DNA of 64,000 bases from positions 2,170,001-2,234,000 of the forward strand of contig CAWFMF010000004.1 of NCBI GenBank assembly GCA_963816985.1, written 5' to 3'. This stretch comes from JAIVJM01 sp963816985 (lineage in GTDB: Bacteria; Acidobacteriota; Blastocatellia; Pyrinomonadales; Pyrinomonadaceae). Positions 7,996-18,120 of the stretch are shown piece after piece (within the stretch, counting starts at the first letter, position 1; every line of letters begins with the position of its first letter). The notes beneath the pieces were generated by a model. It was not told the origin of the DNA. It worked only from the letters and a program-made list of their open reading frames with translations, and did no database searches. Made by a program: the position numbers and the translations under genes.

Positions 7996-9799
7996 TCATT
8001 CCCTCGTCTGCGATTCCGCGTCCGACAGTTTGAGCACGAGCGTCAGATTCCTTCCGGCGTCGTCAGCGGTCGTTCGCGTGATGCGCGCAACGGGTATCTG
8101 CCCGCGTTCGGTCAGGTGGGCGGCGACGGCTTCCGCCCGCGCGGCGGCGACGCCCTCGGCCTCGTTGCGGTCTGCGCCGGTGACGATCTCGACGGAAAGG
8201 CGCGGGTATTGCCGGAGCGCGTCGGCGACCGGCGCGAGCGCGGCTATCGTCTCATCAGTGACGGCGGATTGGTTGCGCCCGAACGCGGGCAGTTGCCGCT
8301 CCGCTTCGAGCCACACGAAAGTGGCTTGCGCTGCGGGGTCGGCAAGTTGCGCGCGGATGTTTTCGGTTAAGACGCTTTGCGCGTCGGGGCTGATTTCGCG
8401 CGGGCTGAGATAGCCGACGCGCAGAGCGAGCGGCGCTTCGGGTCGCGCCGTCACTTCGTAGCCCGCGAGTTGGGCGGGCGCGGGGAGTTGCAGCGTGCCC
8501 ACCGCCGCGCCCGCGAGTTGCAGCAGCGCGTTTTGCGAGTCGGCGGCGGTGGGCGGCGCGGGCGCCTGCGGCGCTTCCGCCCGCCTTTCATCTTCGCGCG
8601 ACCGCGCCAGCATCTCGCTGCTCGTAGTCGGTATCTCGACGAGTTGCAGCACGAGGGATGAAGTCGGCACGCGCAGGCGCGAGGCGAGCAGGCGGACGTA
8701 CTCGGCCCGCTCGCTCGCGGCGTAAGGGAGGCCGGTGAAGACGCGCAGCAGGAGGTTGGTCTTGCCGCCGCGCTCCGCCACTTCGATGTTGCCGACGTAG
8801 CAACGCGGCGCGCCGTCGCGCGTCAACACGAAGTTCTGCTGCCACACTTCGAGTGCCGCCTTGCGCGTCTGGTTCACGCGCCGCTGCTGCGCGAGTTCCT
8901 GCTTGAGCCTGCCGAGAGACTGTGTGAGCGGGACGAGCAGCAACAAGCACGAGCGCGGAAATCAGCAGCAGGCGCGCGGGCAAACTGCCGATGACTCTCA
9001 GCCTGTCAAATTTCGGCAGGCGGCGCATCAGGCGGCTCACTTTGCGGCTCGTCCGATCTTTCCGGCGCCACTCGCGCACGCTGGCCGTGACCCCCGGCGT
9101 GTCTATGTGCAGCAGCAGGAAGACCAACATCGCCGTGAAGGTGATGGCGATGAGGTTAGTCAGGAACAGCAACCCCCCGCCCATTGCCACGCGCAGGCCC
9201 TCCTCCGCGTTCGTGCCGAGCGCGATCCCCAGCCCGTAGCCGGTGACGCACAAAGGCGGCATCAGCGCGACGGCAATCGCCACGCCCGGAATCGAAGTGA
9301 CGACGCCTTTGACCTCCTTGCAGATGGCGACGGAGCCGACCGCGCCGGAAAAAAGCGCGACGACCAGATCGAGCGTGTTCGGGTGCGTGCGCGAAGCGAT
9401 CTCGGCGGTCATCTCCTTGAAGGGCAGCACGAAGACGAGCAGCAGCGCAAAGCCGACGGCGACGAGGCAACTGAGCGTCAGGTTGACGATGGCGCGCACC
9501 GCGAGGAGCAGGTCGCCGGCGGCGAGGGCGAGTCCGCTCGCCAAAATCGGCCCCATCAACGGCGAGATGAGCATCGCGCCGATGATGACGGCGACGGAGT
9601 CGAGGACGAGGCCGAGCGTGGCAATGCCGGCGGAGAAGACGACTTGCAGCCAGAAGCTCACGTCCTTGAGCGAGGCCGACCTGAGTATCTCGATGTACAA
9701 CTCTTCCTTGCGCCGCTCGCTGACGCCGAGGTGGCGCGCGAAAAATTCACGGAACGAACGCGCGCCCGCGTCGTCGGCTGTGTCTTCACTCAGGCTCAT
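7996..9799 (-). pseudogene. DUF389 membrane protein, one frameshift
   Basis: The first ~285 residues form the DUF389 membrane domain (VFSAGIATLGLVLDSVAVII, GAMLISPLMGPILASG). A shift occurs near 8940-8950, inside the last hydrophobic segment. The reading then continues as LLLVPLTQSLGRLKQELAQQ with a ~310-residue C-terminal region, whose end resembles an OmpA-like periplasmic domain (AEGVAAARAEAVAAHLTERG). The span is 1804 nt, one base more than 601 codons, so skipping one base restores a single protein. Its function in other bacteria is unknown. The gene may be intact in the cell if the extra base is a sequencing error. Confidence 0.83.
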
Positions 9800-9827
9800 C
9801 GTTTCGGCTCCAAATCGCGGTAGTCTC

Positions 9828-11464
9828 TCAGGTTTGGCTTTCCGTCGCGGCGGCGTCGGGCGGCGCGGCTTCGCTCTTCGCCGCCGTCAATCTCGCGTCC
9901 ACCTCCGTCACCAGCTCTTCGTAAATCGTTTCCGAGATGATGCCGTCGCTCTGGAGGCGCGTGAGCATCGCGCGCTCGGCGCGCAGTCCCTCGCGGCGCG
10001 CGTCTTCGAGTTCTTCGTCGCGCAGCGAGGGCTGTTCCGCGAGGAGAGCTTGTTGAGAGGCGCGTTGCTTTTGCAGCTCGCGCTCGATCTCCGGCCCTAG
10101 CTGCTCCCACGCATTCGCGGAGATCAACCCGTCGTCGTGCATTTCCCGCAGCCGCTCGCGCGCGGCGCGCACGGCGAGCAGACGCCCCTGACGGCGCTCG
10201 TATTCGAGTTCCGATTCATTGCGCGAGGTCAGCCCCAGACGGCGCATGAGCAGTTGCATCGTCGTCCCTTGCCCGAGCAGCGTGAACAGCACGACGCCGA
10301 AGGTCATCACGCGCAACGCCTCGCGGTCGGCAAAACTCGCCGGGATGCTGAGGACGAGCGCGAGGCTGATCGCGCCGCGCAGGCCCCCCCAGAACAGGAC
10401 GTGTCGGTACGGCATTGAAACCGCTTGATGACTGTGACGCAGGCGATTCGTCACCCACGTCAATCCGTAGATGACGAGCGCGCGGCTGACGATGACGGCC
10501 AGCACCGCGACCGAAATCGGGAAGATGGCGTCGGCGATCTGCCGGATGTTTACGTCCAGCCCGATCAGGAGGAAGACGAGCGAGTTGGCGACGAAGGCGA
10601 GATATTCCCAGAAGTTGAAGAGGACGATGCGCGTCGTCGGCGACATCCCCTTGAGCCCCGCGTTGCCGCAGACGATGCCGGCGATGACGACCGCCAGCAC
10701 GCCGCTCACGTGGAACCGTTCGGCGATGAGGAACGCGCCGAAGGCCAGCACGGTCGTCAGCGTGGTCTCGATCAAATAGTCGTCCACGCGCGCGATGATC
10801 TGCGAGACGAGCCAGCCCAGCGCGCCGCCGACCATGACGCCGCCCACCGAGACGCGGATGAAGCTCACCACCCCCGCCACTAAGTCGAACGGCGCGGCGG
10901 ACGGGTGGCGGCGGCGGCTTCGCCCGCCCCGGCGGTCGTGACCGCGACGGGCAGCGCGGCGAGGAGCACAAGCTGAAAGACGACGATGGCCGTGCCGTCG
11001 TTGAACAGACTCTCGCCCTCGACCAGCATCGTCAAACTCTTGGGCGCGCCGAGTTGACGAAAGAGCGCGACGACCGCGACCGGATCGGTGGCGGCGATCA
11101 ACGCGCCGAACACCAGCCCCGTGCTGAGCGAGAGACCGACGCCGCCGGAGACGATGAGGGCGACGATCACGGTCGTCAACAGCACGCCGGGGACGGCGAG
11201 GACGAGAATCGGCCACAAATTCTCGCGCAGCCGTCTGTATTCGAGGTGCAGCGCGGCCTCGAAGACGAGCGGCGGCACGAACAGCGAGAGGATGAGTTCG
11301 GGCGTTAAGTTGATCTCCAACTTCTCACCGAACGTAATGAGGAGTCCGGCGACGACGAGCGCGACCGTGTAAGGGATGCGCAGGCGGCGGACGACCAGCG
11401 CGACGAGCGAGACGACGAGGAGCAGTGCGATAATCAGCGTTTCGGTGGCGAGAAATTGACTCAT
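9828..11464 (-). pseudogene. CPA1-type Na+/H+ antiporter (NhaP/YjcE-like), one frameshift
   Basis: The N-terminal half from ATG at 11464 shows LRIPYTVALVVAGLLI, then ALIAATDPVAVVALFRQLGA and LVEGESLFNDGTAIV, the classic ion-binding ATDP and FNDGTA motifs of CPA1 exchangers. The frame ends in a stop near 10880 but continues in another frame from about 10905 (APFDLVAGVVSF). It then covers the remaining helices, including VLFWGGLRGAISLAL, and ends in a ~150-residue Glu/Arg-rich cytoplasmic tail with coiled-coil character. The length is two bases over 545 codons. The expected role is Na+ or K+ extrusion coupled to proton uptake. Confidence 0.86.
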
Positions 11465-11614
11465 GGTTTCTTCTCAGAGACAGGATAGGGGCGCGCTCCC
11501 CGCGCCGCTTCACCTCGTCGCGCGCGATTTCGCCCCTCGATTTACGATTGACCTGACCGGTAAAGCCGGTGATGCATACGTTGCCGGAGAAGTAAGTGGC
11601 GGGAGTATAACCCC

Positions 11615-12604
11615 TCAAGTTCTGATCTGTCCTGCTTCACCTTCTTTAGCCCCATCCTTATTCCGTCTCGCGCCGTTAACGAGTTGGAGATAATCCTTAC
11701 GCTCGATGTCGCCCTCGCGCGTGCCGGTCGTGTCGTGGAACAGCAAGACCGTGTGCGGGAACGGCATGTCAATGCCCGCGCGGTCGAGCGCGAGCTTGAT
11801 GCCTGTTGCCACGCGGTCGGTGATTTTCAGCACGTTCGCCTGGAGCGAATTGATCCAGACGAAGACCGTGAAGTTGACGCTCGAAGGCGCGAGTTCAGTA
11901 ACGTAAACACGCGGGTCGGGATCGTCCAACACGCCTTCCGTCTCCCGTAAGACTTGGTGAATCGTCTCGCGCGCTTTCTCAATCGAGTCGGGGTAGCCGA
12001 TGCCGACGGTGAAGCGGATGCGCCTGCGGTCGTAAGCCGTGCGGACGAGAATCGCGTTGGTGTACACGTCGCCGTTCGGCAAGACGGCGCGCTCGCCGTC
12101 GTAGGTCTTGAGCCGCGTCGAGCGGACGGTGATCTCTTCGACCGTGCCTTCGTAATCCTTCGTCTTGATCTGATCGCCGATGACGAACGGACGACGCCAC
12201 AGAATCAGGATACCGGCGAAGAAGTTTTGCAGCACGTCCTTGAACGCGAAGCCGATGGCGACCGACGTGATGCCTAAGCCCGCGATGAGGTCTCCGGGCT
12301 TGAAGGCCGGAAACACGATGACGGCGGCGACGAAGAGTCCGAGCACGATGATGGCGAAAGAGGCGATGCGACCGAGCAGGTCGGCGAGCGTTGTGTCGAG
12401 GCGCGTGCGCTCCCCGGTGGTGCGGACGATCTTACGCAGCACGCGCCCGGCGACGACGAAGACGCCGAAGACGATGATGCCGACGACGATGTAGGGAAGC
12501 TGCGCGAGGAAAGCTTCGCCCATGCCGCGCATGGTCTGCCAGATGACGCCGGTGTCGAACGCGCGCGGCGCGGGAGTCGGTGGTTGAAACAGCAAAATAT
12601 TCAT
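11615..12604 (-). CDS. Small-conductance mechanosensitive channel (MscS family)
   Basis: A 329-residue inner-membrane channel that opens under membrane tension to release solutes. Three N-terminal hydrophobic segments precede the pore helix LIAGLGITSVAIGFAFKDVL, with the Gly/Ala pattern of MscS TM3, and KDVLQNFFAGILIL. The beta domain follows (GDQIKTKDYEGTVEEITVRS, RAVLPNGDVYTNAI), with an alpha/beta C-terminal cage. Its start overlaps the stop of the upstream DUF2254 gene by 4 bp, so the two are translationally coupled. About 150 bp without a recognisable gene separate it from the antiporter gene. Confidence 0.93.
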   Translation of the reverse strand: MNILLFQPPTPAPRAFDTGVIWQTMRGMGEAFLAQLPYIVVGIIVFGVFVVAGRVLRKIVRTTGERTRLDTTLADLLGRIASFAIIVLGLFVAAVIVFPAFKPGDLIAGLGITSVAIGFAFKDVLQNFFAGILILWRRPFVIGDQIKTKDYEGTVEEITVRSTRLKTYDGERAVLPNGDVYTNAILVRTAYDRRRIRFTVGIGYPDSIEKARETIHQVLRETEGVLDDPDPRVYVTELAPSSVNFTVFVWINSLQANVLKITDRVATGIKLALDRAGIDMPFPHTVLLFHDTTGTREGDIERKDYLQLVNGARRNKDGAKEGEAGQIRT

Positions 12605-13965
12605 CTTTGATTATGCCCCTGTCCGGCAAGCGTCTGATCCGGCGCGGCCTCGTCGAGTTTCATCGTCAGCCGCGCGACGCATTCTCTGATCTTTAAACGG
12701 TCGTGGGCGGGCGTGATGGTGCGATCCGCGAGGGCGTCGAGCAGGGAGGCGTGCTGCGCGATCCGGCGCAGACGCGGTTCAACGCTCGTCCGACCCGCGA
12801 TGGTCTCCAATGCTTGCAGCAGCCGCACGATGACGGCGACGTTTCCTTCGGCGCTCCGGCGAATCTGGTCGAAGGATTCCGCCAACAGGCTGTCAAACGT
12901 CGGCCCTTTGACGACGACGCGCAGCGCGTCCCGGTCGAAGCGCAGCGGCGTCTCGATGCGGCGATTCGACAGCCGCGCGCCGATGGCCGACAGGTAGTCA
13001 ACGCAGGTCACGGCGGTCGTCGTGTCGTTGACGCCGGGCGAGAGCGCCTTGAGCGCGATGTCCACGATCTGGCGGATGCCGAAGGCGGGGTCGTGTTCGA
13101 CCGTGCGGTAACGACTGATTTGATAAATGCGGTTGAGCTTGTCTGTAAATTGTTCGTCCGCTTCGGCGTCGAGATAGGCGGAGGCGAGCGGGCTTCCTTC
13201 GACGACGAAATCCCCGACGCCGTGTTCCATGCGGAGCGTCGTCTCGTGCTCGCTCGCCAGACGGACGAGCGCCGCCTCGTCAAGACTCTGGACGTAGCCG
13301 GTCTTGCGCGACGGGACGACTCTGCGCCGCGTCTCAGCGAGCACGACTTTCGCCCCGACCTCCACACCTTCGCCGCCGTCTTCTTCTTCGCCCAACTCTT
13401 GCGGGAAAAGATTGTCCACGGCTTTGATCGTCTCTTCGGCGGCGGACGCGATGATGTTCGACGCCTGAATGGACGCGGCGATGTGATGAATGAAAAAGAT
13501 CAGAAAGCCGATGCCGACGACGGCCAGCACGACGCCGCCGACGACGGCCAGCGACGGCACGAAAAGATTCTCGTCGCCGCCGCGAATGGTTCTGAGCACG
13601 ATCAGGCAGTAGGTGAAGATGCCGACGAAGACGCCGAGCACCGCCTGGTTGGCGCGGTCGCGCATGAAGTTGCGGAGGATGCGCGAGGTGTACTGGCTGC
13701 TGGCCAGCGAGAGCGCGACGATGGTGATGGAGAAGGTGACGCCCGCCACCGTGATCATCGAACCGGCGATTGACGAGAGCATCCCGCGCGAGCCTTCAGC
13801 CCCCGCGCCGAAGAGTCTCGGAAAATTCGCCAACAGTTCACGGTTCAGGCGCGCGTCAACTTCGATCAGGCCGACGGCGAGCGCAACCGCGCCCGCCACC
13901 ATCAGGGCGGGCACGAACCAGAGACTTGAGCGCAACTCGCCGAGCAGAGACTTCAAACGCAGCAT
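12601..13965 (-). CDS. DUF2254 membrane protein
   Basis: A 454-residue protein with four N-terminal hydrophobic helices (for example WFVPALMVAGAVALAVGLIE and SLAVVGGVVLAVVGIGFLIF) and the conserved segment SITIVALSLASSQYTSRILRNFMRD that marks DUF2254. A soluble C-terminal domain follows with IVDIALKALSPGVNDTTTAV. Family function is unknown. It shares a 4-bp overlap with mscS, and the preceding gene ends 6 bp before its start, so 14493 to 11615 is likely one transcript. The company of channels and antiporters suggests envelope or osmotic stress, which is inference. Confidence 0.9.
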   Translation of the reverse strand: MLRLKSLLGELRSSLWFVPALMVAGAVALAVGLIEVDARLNRELLANFPRLFGAGAEGSRGMLSSIAGSMITVAGVTFSITIVALSLASSQYTSRILRNFMRDRANQAVLGVFVGIFTYCLIVLRTIRGGDENLFVPSLAVVGGVVLAVVGIGFLIFFIHHIAASIQASNIIASAAEETIKAVDNLFPQELGEEEDGGEGVEVGAKVVLAETRRRVVPSRKTGYVQSLDEAALVRLASEHETTLRMEHGVGDFVVEGSPLASAYLDAEADEQFTDKLNRIYQISRYRTVEHDPAFGIRQIVDIALKALSPGVNDTTTAVTCVDYLSAIGARLSNRRIETPLRFDRDALRVVVKGPTFDSLLAESFDQIRRSAEGNVAVIVRLLQALETIAGRTSVEPRLRRIAQHASLLDALADRTITPAHDRLKIRECVARLTMKLDEAAPDQTLAGQGHNQR

Positions 13966-13971
13966 GAGTTT

Positions 13972-14493
13972 TTAGTTGCCGGCGGCGGGTTGTGCGCCGG
14001 TCATCGCCTGACGGTAGGTGACATGGAGGTCGGAGAGGCGGTCTGCCGCCGCCGGGTCGCTGCGCGCCAGCAGCGTGATGATCTCGTCGCGCCGGTCGAG
14101 CAGCGGGCGCACGCGCTCGCGCTGTGCCGGCGTGATCGCCGAGGCGTCCGCGTCCGCGCCCGCCTCAATTTGCGTGCGGAGCGTGGTGAAAAAGTCGCTC
14201 GCCATCTGGCGCGCTGGCTCATACTCGCCGCGGCGCGCGTCAATCGTGGCGGCGGACAAAGTGTTCTGCATCTGGCTCAGACGCAGTTCGTGCTGCGCCG
14301 CGTCGCGCTGCGAGGCCGCCGCGCGCGCCTTGAGCCACATCGGCACGAGGCCGAGCAGAAAGAGCGCGACCGCGATGGCGAGATAAACGCCGACGCGCTT
14401 CAGGTTAGTGCCGAAAAAATCCGTTCCGGCAACGGCGCGTGTCTCATGGTCTGCGACCGGGTCTGCGACTGGTTTGGCTGTGCTCATCTTCAA
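13972..14493 (-). CDS. Hypothetical single-pass membrane protein
   Basis: 173 residues starting MKMSTAKPVAD. One hydrophobic segment (VGVYLAIAVALFLLGLVPMW, about residues 33-52) is followed by a mainly helical, Ala/Arg/Gln-rich region that may form a coiled coil (RAAASQRDAAQHELRLSQMQ). I do not recognise the family. It is the first gene of the minus-strand run with DUF2254 and mscS. GAGGAG lies 8-10 nt before the start. Confidence 0.72.
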   Translation of the reverse strand: MKMSTAKPVADPVADHETRAVAGTDFFGTNLKRVGVYLAIAVALFLLGLVPMWLKARAAASQRDAAQHELRLSQMQNTLSAATIDARRGEYEPARQMASDFFTTLRTQIEAGADADASAITPAQRERVRPLLDRRDEIITLLARSDPAAADRLSDLHVTYRQAMTGAQPAAGN

Positions 14494-14752
14494 CTGCTCC
14501 TCAACTGCTATCTCAGAATTTTAAATTTCCAGTCTCAATCCTAGCGGGAAAGCGCGCGGGCGGCATCAGCGGGAACACCCACGCGGCGTGAGTGTTTACC
14601 CTTATGCGAGGGCTAAACGGCGCTGTTATACTCAAACTCGATTTCATTTCTTTGGCCGCCATAGTTTTCTTCCGCTCGCTCGCGCGGCTCGCACGTGCGG
14701 CGTGCGCGGCTATTCGGTCAGACCGGCGAACATGGCCGGGAGGTTTTAACGC

Positions 14753-16603
14753 TTGGGTATTCGCAGCCGCTTGTTGTTGTTGGCTCTTGGAGTCGCCGTC
14801 CCACTGGCGCTGGTCGGCGTGCTCGGCCTGCGCCTGATGTGGGACTTGAGCCGCGAGCAACTCGACGATTCCGTCAAGCAGCAAGCTGAACTGGCCGCCG
14901 TCGCCTTCGAGCGTTGGGTTGACGCGCAGCGCCAGCCCCTGACAACGCTGGCCGACCTCTCCGCGACTCAGGATGTGCGCTCGCCCGCCTTCGCGGAAAC
15001 CTTGCGCGCGACCGTCGCCAACCGTCCACACTGGATAGACCTCCGCATCGTGGACGCGGGCGGTCGGACTTTAATCGCGCAGCCCGCCGGGCGGGAAGAA
15101 CTCTCTTCCGCGCTGACCGATTTCCTGCTCGAAGAGATGCGCCGGAGCAGTTCGTGGACGGTGGTCACGGATCGCACGCGCGACGAGGTGCGCCCCGTCT
15201 TCGCCATCGCCGCTCCGCGCGCCGGAGGGGGCGCGGTCATCGCGCGCGTTGACGGCGTGGCGATGCACGAGCTGTTCCGCGACATCGAGCTTTCCACGCG
15301 CTCGGTCATCGCCGTCTTCGACGGCGAGCGCCGCATCCTCTACCGGAGGCAGACGCGGGAGACCCCCGTTGACTCTCAGGTGAGCGGCGAGCCGCTTTTC
15401 GCGTCTCTGGGCGAGAAGCGCGCGGCGGTGGTCGAGGTGGAAAGCCCTTACGACGGCGTCCGACGAGTCTACGGGCTGGCGCACGCCGGGGCGACCGAGT
15501 TCGTCGTCATCGTCGGCATTCCGAGCGCGGCGCTGTATGAACCCGCGCGCAGGCAGTTCAACCGTTACGCCCTCTTCAGCCTGCTCGCCGTCGTCTGCGC
15601 CGTCGTCGTCGCGCTTCTCATCGAGCGCGGCATCGCGCGCCCCATCAGGCGTCTGCGCGCGGCGGCGCAGCAACTCGGCGCGGGCGACCTCAAAGCCCGC
15701 TCGCCCGTCACGGGGCAGGGAGAGATCGGCGAACTCGGCGCGGCCTTCAACCAGATGGCCGGGCAGATCGCCGAACGAGAGGAACGGCTGACGGAACTCG
15801 ACCGGCTCAAATCCGAGTTTGTCTCAAGCGTCTCGCACGAGCTGCGGACGCCACTGACGACGATCAAGACGCTGACGCGCGTGCTGCAACGCGGCGGGCA
15901 GACGGACGTTGAGCGACAGGAATATCTGGCAACCATCGCCGCCGAGTGCGACCGGCAGATTGACCTCGTGCTGAACCTGCTCGACCTGACGCGCATCGAA
16001 GCGGGCGCGTACAAAGTCTCACTTACCGAAGTCTATCCGGCGCAACTCGTCACGAATTGCGTCGCGGTCGAGCAGCACGCGGCAGAGGCGCGCGGGCATC
16101 GTCTCGCGGCGGACTTGCCCGCCGAACTCCCGCCCGTGCTGACCGACGAGGGCGCGCTCCGGCGCGTGCTGTGCAGCCTCATCGAGAACGCCGTCAAGTA
16201 CACGCCGGACGGCGGTCGGATCACGGTGTCGGCCCGCGCGGACGGAGAAGGCGAAGTGGCGCTGGCCGTCACGGATAACGGCTGCGGCGTCGCTCAGGAA
16301 GACCTGCCGCACGTCTTCGAGAAGTTCTTTCGCGGGCGTCCCGCCGCCGGCGCTTCAACCTCTGACGAATCAGGCGACGGCGCGGGCGAGTTCGTCGAAG
16401 CTCCCGGCATCGGACTCGGACTGTATCTGGCGCGCAACATCGTGGAGCAACTCGGCGGGCGCATCACGGTCGAGAGCGTTGCGGAAGGTGGAACAAAACT
16501 TTCGGTCTATATCCCGGTCTGGCATTCGTCGGCGCGTGCGGACGAACCGGCCAAGCGGCCAAGCGCGAGGAGGGTTGATGTCGAAGCGTCTGCTCGTCGT
16601 TGA
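14753..16603 (+). CDS. Membrane sensor histidine kinase
   Basis: A 616-residue two-component sensor. The order is an N-terminal membrane helix (LLLLALGVAVPLALVGVLGL), an extracytoplasmic sensor of about 250 residues (Cache-like by length; WIDLRIVDAGG and IYRR-type strands), then a second helix (ALFSLLAVVCAVVVALLIE). HAMP follows (RPIRRLRAAAQQLGAGDL), then HisKA with SVSHELRTPLTTIK (phospho-His about 362) and HATPase_c with IENAVKYTPDGG and GIGLGLYLARNIV. The start is TTG at 14753, with GGGAGG 10 nt upstream. The 259 bp before it hold no gene; TATACT at 14627 could be a -10 box. Its last 26 bp overlap the response regulator, so the pair is coupled. Confidence 0.93.
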   Translation: MGIRSRLLLLALGVAVPLALVGVLGLRLMWDLSREQLDDSVKQQAELAAVAFERWVDAQRQPLTTLADLSATQDVRSPAFAETLRATVANRPHWIDLRIVDAGGRTLIAQPAGREELSSALTDFLLEEMRRSSSWTVVTDRTRDEVRPVFAIAAPRAGGGAVIARVDGVAMHELFRDIELSTRSVIAVFDGERRILYRRQTRETPVDSQVSGEPLFASLGEKRAAVVEVESPYDGVRRVYGLAHAGATEFVVIVGIPSAALYEPARRQFNRYALFSLLAVVCAVVVALLIERGIARPIRRLRAAAQQLGAGDLKARSPVTGQGEIGELGAAFNQMAGQIAEREERLTELDRLKSEFVSSVSHELRTPLTTIKTLTRVLQRGGQTDVERQEYLATIAAECDRQIDLVLNLLDLTRIEAGAYKVSLTEVYPAQLVTNCVAVEQHAAEARGHRLAADLPAELPPVLTDEGALRRVLCSLIENAVKYTPDGGRITVSARADGEGEVALAVTDNGCGVAQEDLPHVFEKFFRGRPAAGASTSDESGDGAGEFVEAPGIGLGLYLARNIVEQLGGRITVESVAEGGTKLSVYIPVWHSSARADEPAKRPSARRVDVEASARR

Positions 16604-17216
16604 CGACGAACCGAATTTACTGGTCGCCGTCGCCGCGTGCCTGCGCGGCGAGGGGTACGAAGTGACGACCGCGCGCGGCGGCAGGGAGGCGCTCGTCCGG
16701 CTCGCCGAAACAATTCCCGACCTCGTCGTCAGCGACATCCGCATGCCCGGCATGGACGGCTACACGCTCGCGCGCCACGTCCGCGCCAGCGCACGCACCG
16801 CGCTCGTTCCCATCGTCTTTCTGACCGCGAAGGACGAGACGGCGGATCGCATCGAAGGCTTCCGCACAGGCGTTGACGCCTACCTGACCAAACCCTTCGA
16901 GCCTGACGAGCTTGTCGCCGTCATCAAAAGCATCCTCGCCCGCGTCGAGCGCACGCACGCCGAGATCGCGCGGCTCGTCGGCGACGCGAACGCTCAAAGC
17001 GAGCCAATCGTCGTCCGCGACGAGGATTTGACCGAGGCCGAGGGGCGAATCGCCGGGGCGGTCGCACGCGGCCTCAGTAACAAGGAGATCGCCGCCGAAC
17101 TCGACATCAGCGTGCGAACGGTCGAGAACCACATCAGCCACATCCTGAGCAAAAAGAATTTCAGCAACCGCGTCGAGATCGCCCGCCACTGGATCGAGCG
17201 CGGGCAGGCGGGCTAA
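16578..17216 (+). CDS. Response regulator, receiver plus LuxR-type HTH
   Basis: 212 residues. The receiver domain has the acidic pair DDE at 9-11, phospho-acceptor Asp53 in VVSDIRMPGMDG, and Lys in YLTKPFEPDE. The output domain near residues 150-210 is a LuxR/NarL helix-turn-helix (GLSNKEIAAELDISVRTVEN). It is expected to be phosphorylated by the kinase encoded just upstream and to bind promoter DNA. ATG at 16578 follows GGAGGG and lies inside the kinase gene. A strong hairpin closes the operon at 17234-17274. Confidence 0.95.
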   Translation: MSKRLLVVDDEPNLLVAVAACLRGEGYEVTTARGGREALVRLAETIPDLVVSDIRMPGMDGYTLARHVRASARTALVPIVFLTAKDETADRIEGFRTGVDAYLTKPFEPDELVAVIKSILARVERTHAEIARLVGDANAQSEPIVVRDEDLTEAEGRIAGAVARGLSNKEIAAELDISVRTVENHISHILSKKNFSNRVEIARHWIERGQAG

Positions 17217-17233
17217 GTTGTGAGCCATGTCGC

Positions 17234-17274
17234 AAGGCCGCCCGCGGACATCGAGTATGTCCGCGGGCGGCCTT
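17234..17274. terminator. Perfect 18-bp hairpin, probable terminator after the two-component operon
   Basis: Arms 17234-17251 and 17257-17274 are perfect inverted copies with loop CGAGT. No long T run follows, so it may act as a bidirectional or mRNA-protecting element rather than a classical intrinsic terminator. It sits between convergent genes ending at 17216 and 17366. Confidence 0.65.
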
Positions 17275-17365
17275 CGCATCACGGGAGGATGCCTCGACAC
17301 ATCACATCACTTGACGACAGCCACCCTGTTTGGAGACTCGCATCCGCCGGTGACGACGGAGTGCT

Positions 17366-17886
17366 TCAGGGCAATTTCTGCATCGTGATCATGACCAACG
17401 GCGAGTCGCCCGGCGTGCGGCTGTAGGCGACCCAGTAGCCCGCTTGCGGGTAGTGTGTCATCTGGTAGAGCGAGCCGTCCGGCTTGGCTTAATATCCGTA
17501 CCGAGCACCGCGAGGGGCGTGGGCGCGTCGTTGTCCTTGCCCATGTAGGTGGCGATGACGGCGCTCGCCTTGCCGTCCCTGTAGTAGACGCGGGCGCGCT
17601 CCTTGTCGGAGAAGACGAAGAAATCCATCTCGTCCGACTTCTCTTCGGGCTTGCCGAGTTTGGCGCGCACATCCTTAGCAGTCATGCCGATTTGAATGCC
17701 CTTGTAGTCGCGGAAGAGCGGCTCGGCCACGGCCTTCGCGGCGACCGTCTCCCCTGCCGGTTGCTGCGCGGCGGCGTCCTCCTGCGCGACGGCGACCGGG
17801 ACTAAGGCCAGCAGCAGCAGCAACGCGACGATTGAGACGGGAGCCGGCGCCCGGCGCGAAATCGTTGTGTGGGTATTCTCTGACAT
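17366..17886 (-). pseudogene. Secreted hypothetical protein, one frameshift
   Basis: The start at 17886 is preceded by GGAGG. It encodes a signal peptide (VSIVALLLLLALVPVAVAQE) and a domain with FRDYKGIQIGMTAKDVRAKL, a pattern seen in small outer-membrane or periplasmic proteins of the BamE/SmpA-like shape. After ALAVLGTDIK the frame breaks near 17490. The correct continuation in another frame reads PDGSLYQMTHYPQAGYWVAY and ends at 17366. The length is 521 nt, two over 173 codons. Probably one intact protein of ~173 residues if the indel is an error. The family is not recognised with confidence. Confidence 0.72.
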
Positions 17887-18016
17887 CTCGTAAAGCCTCC
17901 GTGGGTGGTTGAAATCTACCCTCTGAGCTTAGCTTTAAAGCGCATTTGCGAAAACAGTGGTACTACTCAACGGGCGTAGGTGATTACACTTATTGCTCTT
18001 GCAAAAGGACAGACAG

Positions 18017-18092
18017 GTCCGCAACCGCCTGCCGCAAGCGGGCGGGTGCTTCCTCACCATGACCCGCCCGCTTGCGGCAGGCGGTTGCGGAC
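18017..18092. repeat. REP-like palindrome, 31-bp perfect arms
   Basis: Arms 18017-18047 and 18062-18092 are perfect inverted copies around a 14-nt loop. The core resembles the elements at 56812-56904 and 60055-60148 (ACCCGCCCGCT...GCAGGCGGTT). It lies in the 234-bp gap between convergent/codirectional genes, which otherwise holds nothing I can identify. Confidence 0.8.
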
Positions 18093-18120
18093 TCGTTGAT
18101 GTCGCGCCGCCATTCACTTT

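Noticed and set aside
8940..8950. Programmed frameshift in the DUF389 gene
   Set aside because: No slippery heptamer is evident, and comparable breaks occur in many unrelated genes of the window, so indel error or decay is simpler.
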